From Solirubrobacteraceae bacterium (GTDB lineage Bacteria > Actinomycetota > Thermoleophilia > Solirubrobacterales > Solirubrobacteraceae): a DNA stretch of 51,356 nucleotides. The notes under the pieces were generated by a model that searched no databases, was not told where the DNA came from, and was given only the letters and a program-made list of their open reading frames with translations. Shown piece by piece: positions 33,251 to 41,416 of this stretch. Every line of letters starts with the position of its first letter. Positions within the stretch are counted from its first letter, which is position 1. A program made the translations under genes and the position numbers. The DNA lies in the NCBI GenBank assembly GCA_030681525.1, contig JAUXSD010000179.1:1-51356 (forward strand). Direction: 5' to 3'.

Positions 33251-35188
33251 TCAGCCGCCCCCGGCCGCGGCCTGCGCCCGGAAACGGCCGCCGACGGCCT
33301 CGACGGAGGGCTTGGCCTTGTTGCGCACGTCGAACAGCCCCTTCTGGTTCAGGCCGCGCACGAGCTTGATGTCCGGCACCTCGCGGCGGATCGAGCCGCC
33401 GTAGAACGACGGGTTGACCGCGAAGTCGCGCAGGTTCCAGACGAGCGCCCCGGCGAGGTTGGGGATCCGTGCGTACGTCGAGAGATGCAGGTCCAGCAGG
33501 TGCGACTGAAACGCGTAGCCGCCGGGCGCGGTCGTGTCGTTGCGGCCGTTGCCCTCGGCGCCGAACTCGGTCACGGCGATGACCTTCTCCGGGAAGACCC
33601 TGCGCAATCGCTCCAGCCGCGCGCGGATGAGCCCGCGCAGCTCCGCGGCGGGGGCGTGGGTCGCCTCGTACCACCCGATGTAGTTCGTCCAGCCGATCAT
33701 GTCGATGTTCTCGTAGATGCGCGAGCTGCGCTTGGGTGGATGGGCGCCCCAGATGTCCAGCGCGGTCGGCCGGCCCGGGTCGAGCCGCTTGAGCTCGGCC
33801 GCCATCGAATCGACGTACGGGATCTGCCCCTCGGGGTGACCGTTGCCGGCCACCTCGTTGGCGAGGTTCCAGGTGACGATCGACGGATGCAGCTGGCCCT
33901 GGCGAAACGACGTGCGCACGCGGTTCTTGGCGACCTTGACGCGCTCCTCGCCGCGCGAGGTCCAGGCGCCGGGCGCGTCGGTCGGGCCGACGCCCTGCCA
34001 GACCATGATCCCGGCCGCGTCGAGGCGCTCGAGCAGACCGGGGTCCAGCGGGTGCTGCGAGCGCGTGGCGTTGGCGTCGATCGCCTTGAGCTGCGCGACC
34101 ATGCGGTCCTGGTCGATCGGGCGCAGGCCGTCGCCGCGGCCGAAGACGTCCTCGTGGATCGAGGCGCCGCGCAGCTTCACCGAGGTGCCGTTGAGCCGCA
34201 GGTCGGCGTTGTCGGCGCGCACCTCGCGCAGCCCCACGCGGGCGCGGTAGGTCGCCTCGCCCGGGACCTCGAGCGCGAGCTCCCACAGGTTCGGCGCGCC
34301 CGGCGACCAGAGCGCCGGGGCCTCGACCTTGATCGCCGTCTCGAGGACCTCGGTGCCCTCCTTGGCGATCGGCTCGGCCGGGAACTCGAGCGCGATCCTG
34401 CGATCGCCGCGCGTCAGCGAGCCGCGCACGCCGAGCGCGCGCGCGGCGCCGTTGTTGTGCACGTGTACGCGCAGGTTGACGTGCGCCGTGCCCCCGACCA
34501 GCGTGGTCTGCATCATCGGATAGGACAGCTCGCTGTTGCCGATGCGGCGGATGCTGACGCCGCGGTTGATGCCGCCGAAGTTGAACCAGAGCCGGTGCCA
34601 GCCGTCGCGCTTCATCGCCGTCGGGCCGCGCCAGTCCGCGCGCACGACGAGCTTGTGGCGGGTGCCCGCCTTCAGCGGCACGCGCGCCTCGAACGGCAGG
34701 TACTCGCCCTTGTGGCGGGCGACCTCCTTGCCGTCGAGGAAGACCCGCGAGCGGTGGTTGACCGACTCGAAGCGCAGGGCGTAGTTGCCGTCGACCGCCA
34801 CGCTGAGGTTCGTCCGGTACCAGCCGACCGTGCCGCGGTAGATCGGGATGCCGCGCCGACCGGTGATCTTCGTCGCGTCGGGCACGAACGGGACGCGGAC
34901 GAGCTCGCCGCCGAATTCGCCTGCCTGAAAGCCCTTGTCGAGACCGCTGTCGTCGCGGTCGCGGCGAAAGCGCCACAGGCCGTTGAGCTGGGCGCGGGCG
35001 CCGGGACCGGCGTAGATCGTCGGCTCGGCGCCATGCGGCGCGAGCACCACCGGCGGAGCGGGCGCGGCATCGGACTCCGCCGAGGCGACCATCAGCAGGA
35101 CGCCCGCGAGCACCGCGAGGCTTGCGCACACCCCGCCGATCACCGCCCGGATCCCCACCGTCGTCACTCGTCCCCGTTCATCGTTCAC
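33251..35188 (-). CDS. GH2-family glycoside hydrolase, N-terminally anchored or secreted
   Basis: 645 residues. A basic N-terminus and hydrophobic segment (residues ~10-37, VIGGVCASLAVLAGVLLMV) act as a signal peptide or membrane anchor. Then come the GH2 jelly-roll (NGLWRFRRDRDDSG, VGWYRTNLSVAVDG, VFLDGKEVARHKG), an Ig-like middle domain, and the TIM barrel beginning RGASIHEDVFGRGDG. The catalytic pair is visible: acid/base E445 in WNLANEV and nucleophile E541 in AVTEFGAEG. The family includes beta-galactosidases, beta-glucuronidases and beta-mannosidases; specificity is not assigned. GTG 35188 has AGGAG 5 bases upstream. A paralogue lies at 41417-43447. Confidence 0.85.
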   Translation of the reverse strand: MNDERGRVTTVGIRAVIGGVCASLAVLAGVLLMVASAESDAAPAPPVVLAPHGAEPTIYAGPGARAQLNGLWRFRRDRDDSGLDKGFQAGEFGGELVRVPFVPDATKITGRRGIPIYRGTVGWYRTNLSVAVDGNYALRFESVNHRSRVFLDGKEVARHKGEYLPFEARVPLKAGTRHKLVVRADWRGPTAMKRDGWHRLWFNFGGINRGVSIRRIGNSELSYPMMQTTLVGGTAHVNLRVHVHNNGAARALGVRGSLTRGDRRIALEFPAEPIAKEGTEVLETAIKVEAPALWSPGAPNLWELALEVPGEATYRARVGLREVRADNADLRLNGTSVKLRGASIHEDVFGRGDGLRPIDQDRMVAQLKAIDANATRSQHPLDPGLLERLDAAGIMVWQGVGPTDAPGAWTSRGEERVKVAKNRVRTSFRQGQLHPSIVTWNLANEVAGNGHPEGQIPYVDSMAAELKRLDPGRPTALDIWGAHPPKRSSRIYENIDMIGWTNYIGWYEATHAPAAELRGLIRARLERLRRVFPEKVIAVTEFGAEGNGRNDTTAPGGYAFQSHLLDLHLSTYARIPNLAGALVWNLRDFAVNPSFYGGSIRREVPDIKLVRGLNQKGLFDVRNKAKPSVEAVGGRFRAQAAAGGG

Positions 35189-35337
35189 TCAAGCTCCTGC
35201 GGCGGCGGTGCGCGCGACGAGCGCGTGCAGGCGCGACCATCCGTGCCGCTCCGTACACGACCACCGGCAGAATGTACCGTCCCGCAACCCGGCGCACGCT
35301 ACCGGTCTTCTCCGCCTGGTATGTGCGTGGATCACAC

Positions 35338-35931
35338 ATGGCACGTGAATTCGACACCATCGACGGGCATCTCGCCACCTGGATCGCGCAACGCGAGCTG
35401 TTCTTCGTCGCAACAGCACCGTTGTCCACCGACGGGCACGTCAACGTCTCGCCGAAGGGCCCGATCGGCTCGTTTCGCGTGCTCGGGCCGACGACCGTGG
35501 CCTACCTGGACATCTACGGCAGCGGGGCGGAGACGATCGCGCATCTTCGTGAGAACGGGCGAATCGTCGTGATGTTGTGCGCGTTCTCCGGGCCGCCGCG
35601 GATCGTGCGGCTGCACGGCCGCGGCGAGATCCTGCGAGCGGGCGACGAGGGCTTTGCCCGGGTGCTCGCGCAGGCCGACTTCGAGGAGCCGTCGATCCCC
35701 GAGGCGCATCGCTCGATCGTGCGCGTCGAGATCACGCGGATCGCCGACTCCTGCGGCTACGGGGTGCCGCTCATGAGCTACGAGGGCGAGCGCCCGCACA
35801 ACACGCTGTCGGCGCGCAAGCGGCTGCGCACCGGCGGCGCGGCGGCGATCGCGGACTACATCGCCGAGCGCAACGCGACGAGCATCGACGGGCTTCCGGC
35901 GGTCGATCCGCCGGCCGCGGCCGAGCGCTAG
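35338..35931 (+). CDS. Pyridoxamine 5'-phosphate oxidase family protein
   Basis: 197 residues. The split-barrel flavin-binding pattern is seen: FVATAPLSTDGHVNVSPKG, a YLDIYGSGAETIAHLRENGR segment and VVMLCAFSGPPRIVRLHGRG. The C-terminal part has SCGYGVPLMSYEGERP, found in the putative PNPOx subgroup of unknown substrate. These proteins bind FMN, F420 or haem; the cofactor cannot be decided here. ATG 35338 is chosen; GTG 35323 is an alternative and no ribosome-binding site separates them. It converges on the LysM gene with stops sharing CTAG (35928-35931). Confidence 0.78.
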   Translation: MAREFDTIDGHLATWIAQRELFFVATAPLSTDGHVNVSPKGPIGSFRVLGPTTVAYLDIYGSGAETIAHLRENGRIVVMLCAFSGPPRIVRLHGRGEILRAGDEGFARVLAQADFEEPSIPEAHRSIVRVEITRIADSCGYGVPLMSYEGERPHNTLSARKRLRTGGAAAIADYIAERNATSIDGLPAVDPPAAAER

Positions 35932-36443
35932 CGTCGCAGGCGGATGCGGTCGCCGGGCTGCAGGGTCTTGGCGGAACGCTTGGGGTTGAGCTGCTGCAGG
36001 CGCGTCGCCGAGTGCCCGGTCTTGCGGGCGATCGACGCGTACGTCTCGCCGGTGCGGACCGTGTGCAGGCGCGGTCCGAGCGGCTTGGGCTTGGCCTTGG
36101 GCACCTTGAGGCGCAGCTTCAGCCGCTGGCCGGGACGGATCGCGCCCGGGTTCACCCGCGGGTTGAACGTCTCGAGCTCCTCGACGGTGAGACCCGTCTT
36201 GCGAGCGATCGACACGTAGGTGTCGCCGGTGTGGACCTTCCAGTAGACCGGCAGCTTGCTGAGCTTCGCGGCCCTGGCCTTCTCGGCGCTCGTCGCGGGC
36301 TCCGGCCCCGTCAGGGTCGTGGCGGCGACAACGACGATCGCCAGCAGCAGGACCACGAGCCCGACGGTGGCGAGATACACGGCGCTCCTGCGGTCCTCAT
36401 GGACGCCGGACGTGCTGCGAGGTACCTCTGCGAGGGAGGGCAC
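35928..36443 (-). CDS. Membrane-anchored protein with two LysM domains
   Basis: 171 residues from GTG 36443, selected because GGAG lies 8 bases upstream; a longer frame to 36521 has no such site. One transmembrane segment (AVYLATVGLVVLLLAIVVVA, residues ~20-40) is followed by two LysM repeats, YWKVHTGDTYVSIARKTGLT and LHTVRTGETYASIARKTGHS, joined by a basic Lys/Pro linker. LysM binds peptidoglycan N-acetylglucosamine, so the protein probably bridges membrane and cell wall. No enzymatic domain is present. A TATAAC -10 (36518-36513) gives a ~63-base leader. Confidence 0.8.
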   Translation of the reverse strand: MPSLAEVPRSTSGVHEDRRSAVYLATVGLVVLLLAIVVVAATTLTGPEPATSAEKARAAKLSKLPVYWKVHTGDTYVSIARKTGLTVEELETFNPRVNPGAIRPGQRLKLRLKVPKAKPKPLGPRLHTVRTGETYASIARKTGHSATRLQQLNPKRSAKTLQPGDRIRLRR

Positions 36444-36552
36444 AGCGAGATCTCCGAACCGCGAATTCCCCTGTTCGCCGCTTCTCAGTCCTGCAAATTG
36501 CGGGCGCCAGGGGTTATACACCGGTGCGGCGCGGCCCGTTGCAGGGTCGCCG

Positions 36553-38031
36553 TCAGTCCAGCGCCAGCGCGACGTACTTCGTCTCGAGGTACTCCTCGAT
36601 GCCCTCGGGCCCGCCCTCGCGGCCGATGCCCGACTGCTTGACGCCGCCGAACGGCGCGCCGGCGTTGGAGACGATGCCCTGGTTGACGCCGACCATCCCG
36701 GTCTCGAGGCGCTCGCTGACGCGCAGCGCGCGCTTGAGGTCGGCGGTGTAGAGGTAGGCGACGAGGCCGAACTGCGTGTCGTTGGCGGCGGCGATCGCCT
36801 CGTCCTCGGAGCCGAACGCCATGATCGGCGCGACCGGTCCGAAGATCTCCTCCCGCAGCAGGCGGGCCGCCGGCGGGACGCCGACGAGCACGGTCGGCAC
36901 GTAGAAGTGGCCGGGGCCGTCCACGCGCTCGCCGCCGCAGAGCACGCGCGCGCCCTTGGCGACGGCGTCGTCGACGAGCTCGGAAACCTTGTCGAGCTGC
37001 TCGGCGTCGATCAGCGGGCCGACCTCCACGCCGTCCTCCGTGCCGGGCCCGAGCTTCATCGCGCTCATCCGCGCGGCAAGCTTGTCGGCGAACTCGCGGG
37101 CGATCGGCCGCGCGACGTGGAAGCGGTTGGCGGCGGTGCAGGCCTCGCCGATGTTGCGCATCTTGGCGAGCACGGCGCCCTCCACCGCGTCGTCGACGTC
37201 GGCATCGTCGAACACGACGAACGGGGCGTTGCCGCCGAGCTCCATCGAGACCCGCAGGACCTGCTCGGCGGACTGCTCGATCAGCCGGCGGCCGACCTCG
37301 GTCGAGCCGGTGAACGACAGCTTGCGCGTGCGCGGGTCGCGGATCACGGGCTCCATGACCGAGCCGCTGGAGCTGGCCGTGACGACGTTCAGCACCCCGC
37401 CCGGCAGGCCCGCCTCCTCCAGGATCCGGGCCAGCATGAGCATCGACAGCGGCGTCAGCCTGGCCGGCTTGACGAGCATCGTGCACCCGGCCGCCACCGC
37501 CGGGCCGATCTTGCGCGCGCCCATCGCCAGCGGGAAGTTCCACGGCGTGATGAGGACGCACGGCCCGACGGGCTGCTTCAGCGTCAGCACGCGCCCCGCC
37601 CCGGACTCGTGGGTGGCAACGCGCCCGTCGGTGCGGACGGCCTCCTCGGCGTACCAGCGCAGGAAGCTCGCGGCGTAGGCGACCTCGGCCGCGGACTCGG
37701 CGAGCGGCTTGCCCATCTCGAGCGTCATGAGCAGGGCGAGCTCGTCGGTCCGGTCGACGACCGCCTCGTAGGCGCGGCGCAGGATGTCCGAGCGCTCGCG
37801 CGGCGCGCTCACGCGCCAGTCGCCGCGCCACGCGGCGTGCGCGGCGCCGAGCGCATCGAGCGCGTCCTGCGGCGCGGCGTCGGCGACGCGGGCGATCTCC
37901 TCGCCGCTCGCCGGGTCCTCGACGCAGAGCGTCTCGCCACCGGCGCCGTCGCGCCACTCGCCCCCGATGAGGAGCTGCTTGGGGACGGCAGCGAGGACGG
38001 CGCGCTCGCCGGGCGGGCGGTTCGCGTTCAC
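36553..38031 (-). CDS. Aldehyde dehydrogenase (succinate-semialdehyde dehydrogenase-like)
   Basis: 492 residues from GTG 38031. ALDH motifs are complete: TPWNFPLAMGARKIGPAVAA, CTMLVKPA, LSFTGSTEVGRRLI, MELGGNAPFVVFDDAD with general base E264, and GEACTAANRF with catalytic C298; EIFGPVAPIMAF follows. It oxidises an aldehyde to the acid with NAD(P)+. The overall pattern (GAPFGGVKQSGIGREGG at the end) is that of the GabD/SSADH group, so succinate semialdehyde is the favoured but unproven substrate. It is divergent from the SpoIID gene. Confidence 0.88.
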   Translation of the reverse strand: MNANRPPGERAVLAAVPKQLLIGGEWRDGAGGETLCVEDPASGEEIARVADAAPQDALDALGAAHAAWRGDWRVSAPRERSDILRRAYEAVVDRTDELALLMTLEMGKPLAESAAEVAYAASFLRWYAEEAVRTDGRVATHESGAGRVLTLKQPVGPCVLITPWNFPLAMGARKIGPAVAAGCTMLVKPARLTPLSMLMLARILEEAGLPGGVLNVVTASSSGSVMEPVIRDPRTRKLSFTGSTEVGRRLIEQSAEQVLRVSMELGGNAPFVVFDDADVDDAVEGAVLAKMRNIGEACTAANRFHVARPIAREFADKLAARMSAMKLGPGTEDGVEVGPLIDAEQLDKVSELVDDAVAKGARVLCGGERVDGPGHFYVPTVLVGVPPAARLLREEIFGPVAPIMAFGSEDEAIAAANDTQFGLVAYLYTADLKRALRVSERLETGMVGVNQGIVSNAGAPFGGVKQSGIGREGGPEGIEEYLETKYVALALD

Positions 38032-38061
38032 GGTCCGGTCACGGCCGCCGCGCGGCGGCTC

Positions 38062-38067
38062 TACGCT
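38062..38067 (+). promoter_or_regulatory. -10 element of the SpoIID-like gene
   Basis: TACGCT predicts initiation near 38074. It serves either a near-leaderless ATG at 38080 or, more likely, the GTG at 38131, which has GGGAG 7 bases upstream. Confidence 0.4.
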
Positions 38068-38130
38068 GGCGAGGCACGTATGCGACGTACCCACCACCAG
38101 TCCAGCCGACGCAACTCCGGGAGCCTGGGC

Positions 38131-39597
38131 GTGTCGGCACCAGCAATGCGCCCGACCCTCCTCTCGCTCGCGCTGGCGGCGCTGCTCGTCGCCGTCGCGG
38201 CCGCTCCTGCGCAGAGCGCCTCGCGGCTCGTCGTGCGCGGCGCCGGCTTCGGCCACGGCATCGGCATGAGCCAGTACGGGGCGTTCGGCTTCGCCGAGCG
38301 CGGCACCGATCACGGCACGATCCTGCGCCACTACTACTCGGGCACGCAGATCGGCAAGCTCGACGGCGGCGGCCAGGTCCGCGTGCTGCTGAAGACCGCC
38401 GGCCGGATCGTCTTCGGCTCGGCGACCCGCGTGGCCGGCGGGCGCAGGCTCGACCCCCGCCGCCGCTACGTCGCGGTGCGCGCGCTCAGCGGCGCGATCG
38501 GGCTGCGCAGCTCGAGCGGGCGCAACCTCGGCACCTTCGCGTCGCCGCTGGCGGTCGAGGGCGCGGCGGGCGGCATCCGGGTGTCCGGCCGCAGCGGCCA
38601 CGCCGCCGTCGACGGGCGCTACCGCGGCAACATGGAGTTCCGCGCGTCCTCGCTGGGCGGCGTGTCGGCGATCAACGCGATCGGCATCGAGGACTACATC
38701 CGCGGCGTCGTCGCCGGGGAGATGCCGTCGGGCTGGCCGCAGGAGGCGCTGCGCGCGCAGGCCGTCGCGGCCCGCACCTACGCGCTGGCGACGAGCAAGA
38801 ACGGCGACGGCTTCGACCAGTACGCCGACACCCGCTCGCAGGTCTACAACGGCGTCGCCGGCGAGACGGCCGCGACCGACGAGGCCGTCGCGGCCACCGC
38901 CGGCGAGATCGTCGCCTACGACGGCAAGCCGATCGTGACCTACTACTTCTCGACCTCGGGCGGGCGCACGGAGAACATCGAGAACGTCTTCCTCGGCGCC
39001 ACGCCGGCGCCCTACCTGCGCTCGGTCGAGGACCCCTACGACGACGCCTCGCCGCGCCACAAGTGGGTGCGGCGGATGAGCCTGCGCTCGGCGCAGCGGC
39101 GGCTCGGGTCGCTCGTGAAGGGATCGCTGACGCGGATCCGCGTGCTGCGACGCGGGCAGTCGCCGCGCGTCGTCCGGGCGCAGCTCGTCGGCACCCGCGG
39201 GCGCACCTCGGTCAGCGGTCCGACGCTGCGCAGCAAGCTGGGCCTGTACGACACGTGGGCGCGCTTCACGGTCATCACCGCCAACGCGACGCGCGGGGAC
39301 GGCAACACGCCGTCCTCCAAGGCCCCGGCGCCGTCGACCGGCCCTGCGACCGGCGGCGTCGTCCCGTCGGCGCGCGCGGCCGCGCTGAGCGAGCGGGTGG
39401 CGACGCTGCGCGGGCGCGTCGCCCCTGCGGCGCCGGGCAGCTGGGTGACCGTGCAGCGCTGGAGCGGCACGCGCTGGGTCACGCGCTTCGAGGTGCCGGT
39501 CGGCGCCGGCGGGCGCTACACGGCGCGGCTGCGGCTGGCCGGGCTGTTTCGCGTGCGGTTCGCCGGTGAGGCCGGCCCCCCGGTGCGCGTGCGCTAG
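38131..39597 (+). CDS. SpoIID/LytB-domain secreted protein
   Basis: 488 residues from GTG 38131 (ATG 38080 and ATG 38146 are alternatives). A signal peptide (RPTLLSLALAALLVAVAAAP, cleavage near QSAS) leads into the SpoIID domain: GFGHGIGMSQYGAFGFAERG, YYSGTQI, GIEDYIRGVVAGEMPSGWP, QAVAARTYAL and SQVYNGVAGETAATDEAV, with YFSTSGGRTENIENVF. SpoIID cuts glycan strands as a lytic transglycosylase, so a cell-wall remodelling role is expected. The C-terminal ~120 residues form a proline-containing linker and an Ig-like beta domain. This organism's gene set shows no sporulation locus nearby. Confidence 0.82.
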   Translation: MSAPAMRPTLLSLALAALLVAVAAAPAQSASRLVVRGAGFGHGIGMSQYGAFGFAERGTDHGTILRHYYSGTQIGKLDGGGQVRVLLKTAGRIVFGSATRVAGGRRLDPRRRYVAVRALSGAIGLRSSSGRNLGTFASPLAVEGAAGGIRVSGRSGHAAVDGRYRGNMEFRASSLGGVSAINAIGIEDYIRGVVAGEMPSGWPQEALRAQAVAARTYALATSKNGDGFDQYADTRSQVYNGVAGETAATDEAVAATAGEIVAYDGKPIVTYYFSTSGGRTENIENVFLGATPAPYLRSVEDPYDDASPRHKWVRRMSLRSAQRRLGSLVKGSLTRIRVLRRGQSPRVVRAQLVGTRGRTSVSGPTLRSKLGLYDTWARFTVITANATRGDGNTPSSKAPAPSTGPATGGVVPSARAAALSERVATLRGRVAPAAPGSWVTVQRWSGTRWVTRFEVPVGAGGRYTARLRLAGLFRVRFAGEAGPPVRVR

Positions 39598-39602
39598 AGA
39601 CG

Positions 39603-40061
39603 CTACGGCCCCGTGTAGACGCGCGTGACCTGCTCGGCGACGCAGACCGGCTTGAGCGCGCCCTCGCCCTCGAACGTGAGCTTCATCGTGATCTGCGCGC
39701 CGCCGAGGACGTCCTCGACGCCGACGAGCGTCGCGCGCATCCGCACGCGATTGCCGACCGGCAGCGGGGCCGGGAAGCGCACCTTGTTGAGCCCGTAGTT
39801 CACGGCGAAGGCGAAGCCCTCGAAGGCGACGATCTGCTTGGCGAAGCGGGGGTGCAGCGAGAGCGTGTAGTAGCCGTGGGCGATCGTCCCGCCGAACGGC
39901 GTCTGCGTGGCGCGCTGCGGATCGGTGTGGATCCACTGGTCGTCACCGGTCACCGCCGCGAAGCGGTCGACGTCCTCCTGCGTGACGGGGTGCCAGTCGC
40001 TGATGCCGAGCTCCTCGCCCACCTTGTCGCGCATCTGCTCGAGGCCGTTTATCGTGATCAT
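39603..40061 (-). CDS. MaoC-like dehydratase
   Basis: 152 residues. The hot-dog fold hydratase motif is FAAVTGDDQWIHTDPQRA, giving the catalytic Asp and His of R-specific enoyl-CoA hydratases, followed by GGTIAHGYYTLSLHPRF and NYGLNKVRFPAPLPVGN. The expected reaction is hydration of a trans-2-enoyl thioester. ATG 40061 lies 6 bases after a TAAGCT -10 (40073-40068), so the mRNA is predicted leaderless. It converges on the SpoIID gene (5-base gap) and is divergent from a VOC gene. Confidence 0.85.
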   Translation of the reverse strand: MITINGLEQMRDKVGEELGISDWHPVTQEDVDRFAAVTGDDQWIHTDPQRATQTPFGGTIAHGYYTLSLHPRFAKQIVAFEGFAFAVNYGLNKVRFPAPLPVGNRVRMRATLVGVEDVLGGAQITMKLTFEGEGALKPVCVAEQVTRVYTGP

Positions 40062-40067
40062 CGGGCC

Positions 40068-40073
40068 AGCTTA
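40068..40073 (-). promoter_or_regulatory. -10 element of the MaoC gene
   Basis: TAAGCT on the minus strand, 6 bases from the ATG. The divergent VOC gene instead has a good Shine-Dalgarno site (GGAGGGG, 40091-40097) and so carries a leader. Confidence 0.5.
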
Positions 40074-40101
40074 GTGCTGACACACAGCCAGGAGGGGTGC
40101 C

Positions 40102-40488
40102 GTGTTCACCACCATCTTCCCGATCATCTCGACGCCGGATCTCGCCGCCTCGCTGGTCTTTTACCGCGATCTGCTGGGCGCGACCGTGAGCTACGACTTC
40201 CCCGGCGCGGACGGTGAGCCGGACTACGTCGGCCTCGAGCTCGGGGGCGCCGAGCTGGGCATCGGTCGCGATCTGACCGCGAGCGCCGGGCCCAGCGAGC
40301 GCTTCGCGCTGTGGGTGTACGCCGACGACTGCGACGCGGCCGTCGAACGCCTGCGGGCCGCCGGGGTCAGGATCGTCGAGGAGCCGACCGAGCAGCCCTG
40401 GGGGGAGCGGATCGCCCGCGTCGCCGACCCCGACGGCAACCTCGTGATCATCGGTCAGCGCGCCGGCGGGGGCGACGCCTCCCACTAG
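40102..40488 (+). CDS. VOC (glyoxalase-like) family protein
   Basis: 128 residues from GTG 40102, with GGAGGGG 5-10 bases upstream. Two VOC half-modules are seen: IISTPDLAASLVFYRDLLGA in the first, and FALWVYADDCDAAVERLRAA then PWGERIARVADPDGNLVII in the second. Substrate unknown. Its sequence is clearly different from the other two VOC proteins in the window, so these are not recent duplicates. Its TAG stop is part of the -10 element of the next gene. Confidence 0.78.
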   Translation: MFTTIFPIISTPDLAASLVFYRDLLGATVSYDFPGADGEPDYVGLELGGAELGIGRDLTASAGPSERFALWVYADDCDAAVERLRAAGVRIVEEPTEQPWGERIARVADPDGNLVIIGQRAGGGDASH

Positions 40489-40491
40489 CCT
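40486..40491 (+). promoter_or_regulatory. -10 element overlapping a stop codon
   Basis: TAGCCT begins with the TAG stop of the VOC gene (40486-40488) and ends 8 bases before the exonuclease GTG (40500). It would give a leaderless mRNA starting inside the 11-base intergenic gap. Confidence 0.4.
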
Positions 40492-40499
40492 CCCTGCTC

Positions 40500-41366
40500 G
40501 TGCCCGCGCCAGCCCGTCCGCTGCTCGCCGTCGACGCCCCGTCGCTCATGTACCGCGCCTTCTTCGCGCTGCCGCAGAGCATCACCGACGAGGACGGCCA
40601 GCCGGTCAACGCGCTGCTCGGCGTGGCCAACCTCATCCTCTTCGTGATCGAGCGTCACGATCCGCGCGCGGTCGTGCTGTGCTGGGGCGCGGAGGCGGCC
40701 GACTACCGCACCGAGGCGTTCCCCGCCTACCACGCCGACCGCCCGCCGATGCCGCCCGAGCTCGAGCGCCAGTGGCGCGACGCGGCGGGCTTCTTCGGCG
40801 CGTTCGGCTGGCGCAGCGAGTCGGTCGCCGAGCTCGAGGCCGACGACCTGCTCGGGTCGCTGGCGCAGCTCGAGACCGCCGCGGGCGGCGAGACGCTGCT
40901 GTTCACCGGCGACCGCGACATGTTTCAGTGCGTCGACGACGCGGTGACGGTCCTGTTCCCGCGCGGCGGCAAGGACGGTCCCGAGGTCGTCGACGCCCCG
41001 AGCGTGCGCGAGCGCTACGGCATCGAGCCCGCGCAGGTGCCGGACTTCATCGCGCTGCGCGGCGACCCGTCGGACGGCCTGCCGGGGGCCAAGGGGATCG
41101 GCGCGAAGACCGCGCGCGACCTGCTGCGCGCGCACGGCACGCTCGAAGGCGTCATCGCCGCTGCGTCGAAGCCCGGCGTCATGACCCCGCGCCAGGCGGG
41201 CGCGCTGACGGCCGATCCCGATGCGCTGCACGCCTTCAAGGACATCGCGACCCTGCGCCGCATCGATCTCGAGCGACCGGCCGACACGCCGCTGGACCGC
41301 GCGGGGGCCGCGGCCGCCGCGCGGGCGCGCGGGATGAACCGCCTCGCCGAACGGCTCGGCGGGTGA
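40500..41366 (+). CDS. 5'-3' exonuclease (FEN-like, polymerase I N-domain type)
   Basis: 288 residues from GTG. The first metal-site motif is PLLAVDAPSLMYRAFFALP; an arch region has YRTEAFPAYHADRPPMPPEL; acidic clusters EADDLLGSL and FTGDRDMFQ follow; and the helix-three-turn-helix DNA-binding motif is RGDPSDGLPGAKGIGAKTAR. This is a stand-alone relative of the 5' nuclease domain of DNA polymerase I and probably removes flaps or RNA primers. Family members usually have about 290-310 residues, so it is complete. Confidence 0.87.
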   Translation: MPAPARPLLAVDAPSLMYRAFFALPQSITDEDGQPVNALLGVANLILFVIERHDPRAVVLCWGAEAADYRTEAFPAYHADRPPMPPELERQWRDAAGFFGAFGWRSESVAELEADDLLGSLAQLETAAGGETLLFTGDRDMFQCVDDAVTVLFPRGGKDGPEVVDAPSVRERYGIEPAQVPDFIALRGDPSDGLPGAKGIGAKTARDLLRAHGTLEGVIAAASKPGVMTPRQAGALTADPDALHAFKDIATLRRIDLERPADTPLDRAGAAAAARARGMNRLAERLGG

Positions 41367-41416
41367 GCGCGCCAACCGGACGTCCCGCCCCCCGATTCGG
41401 GCATCATGTGGCGGCA

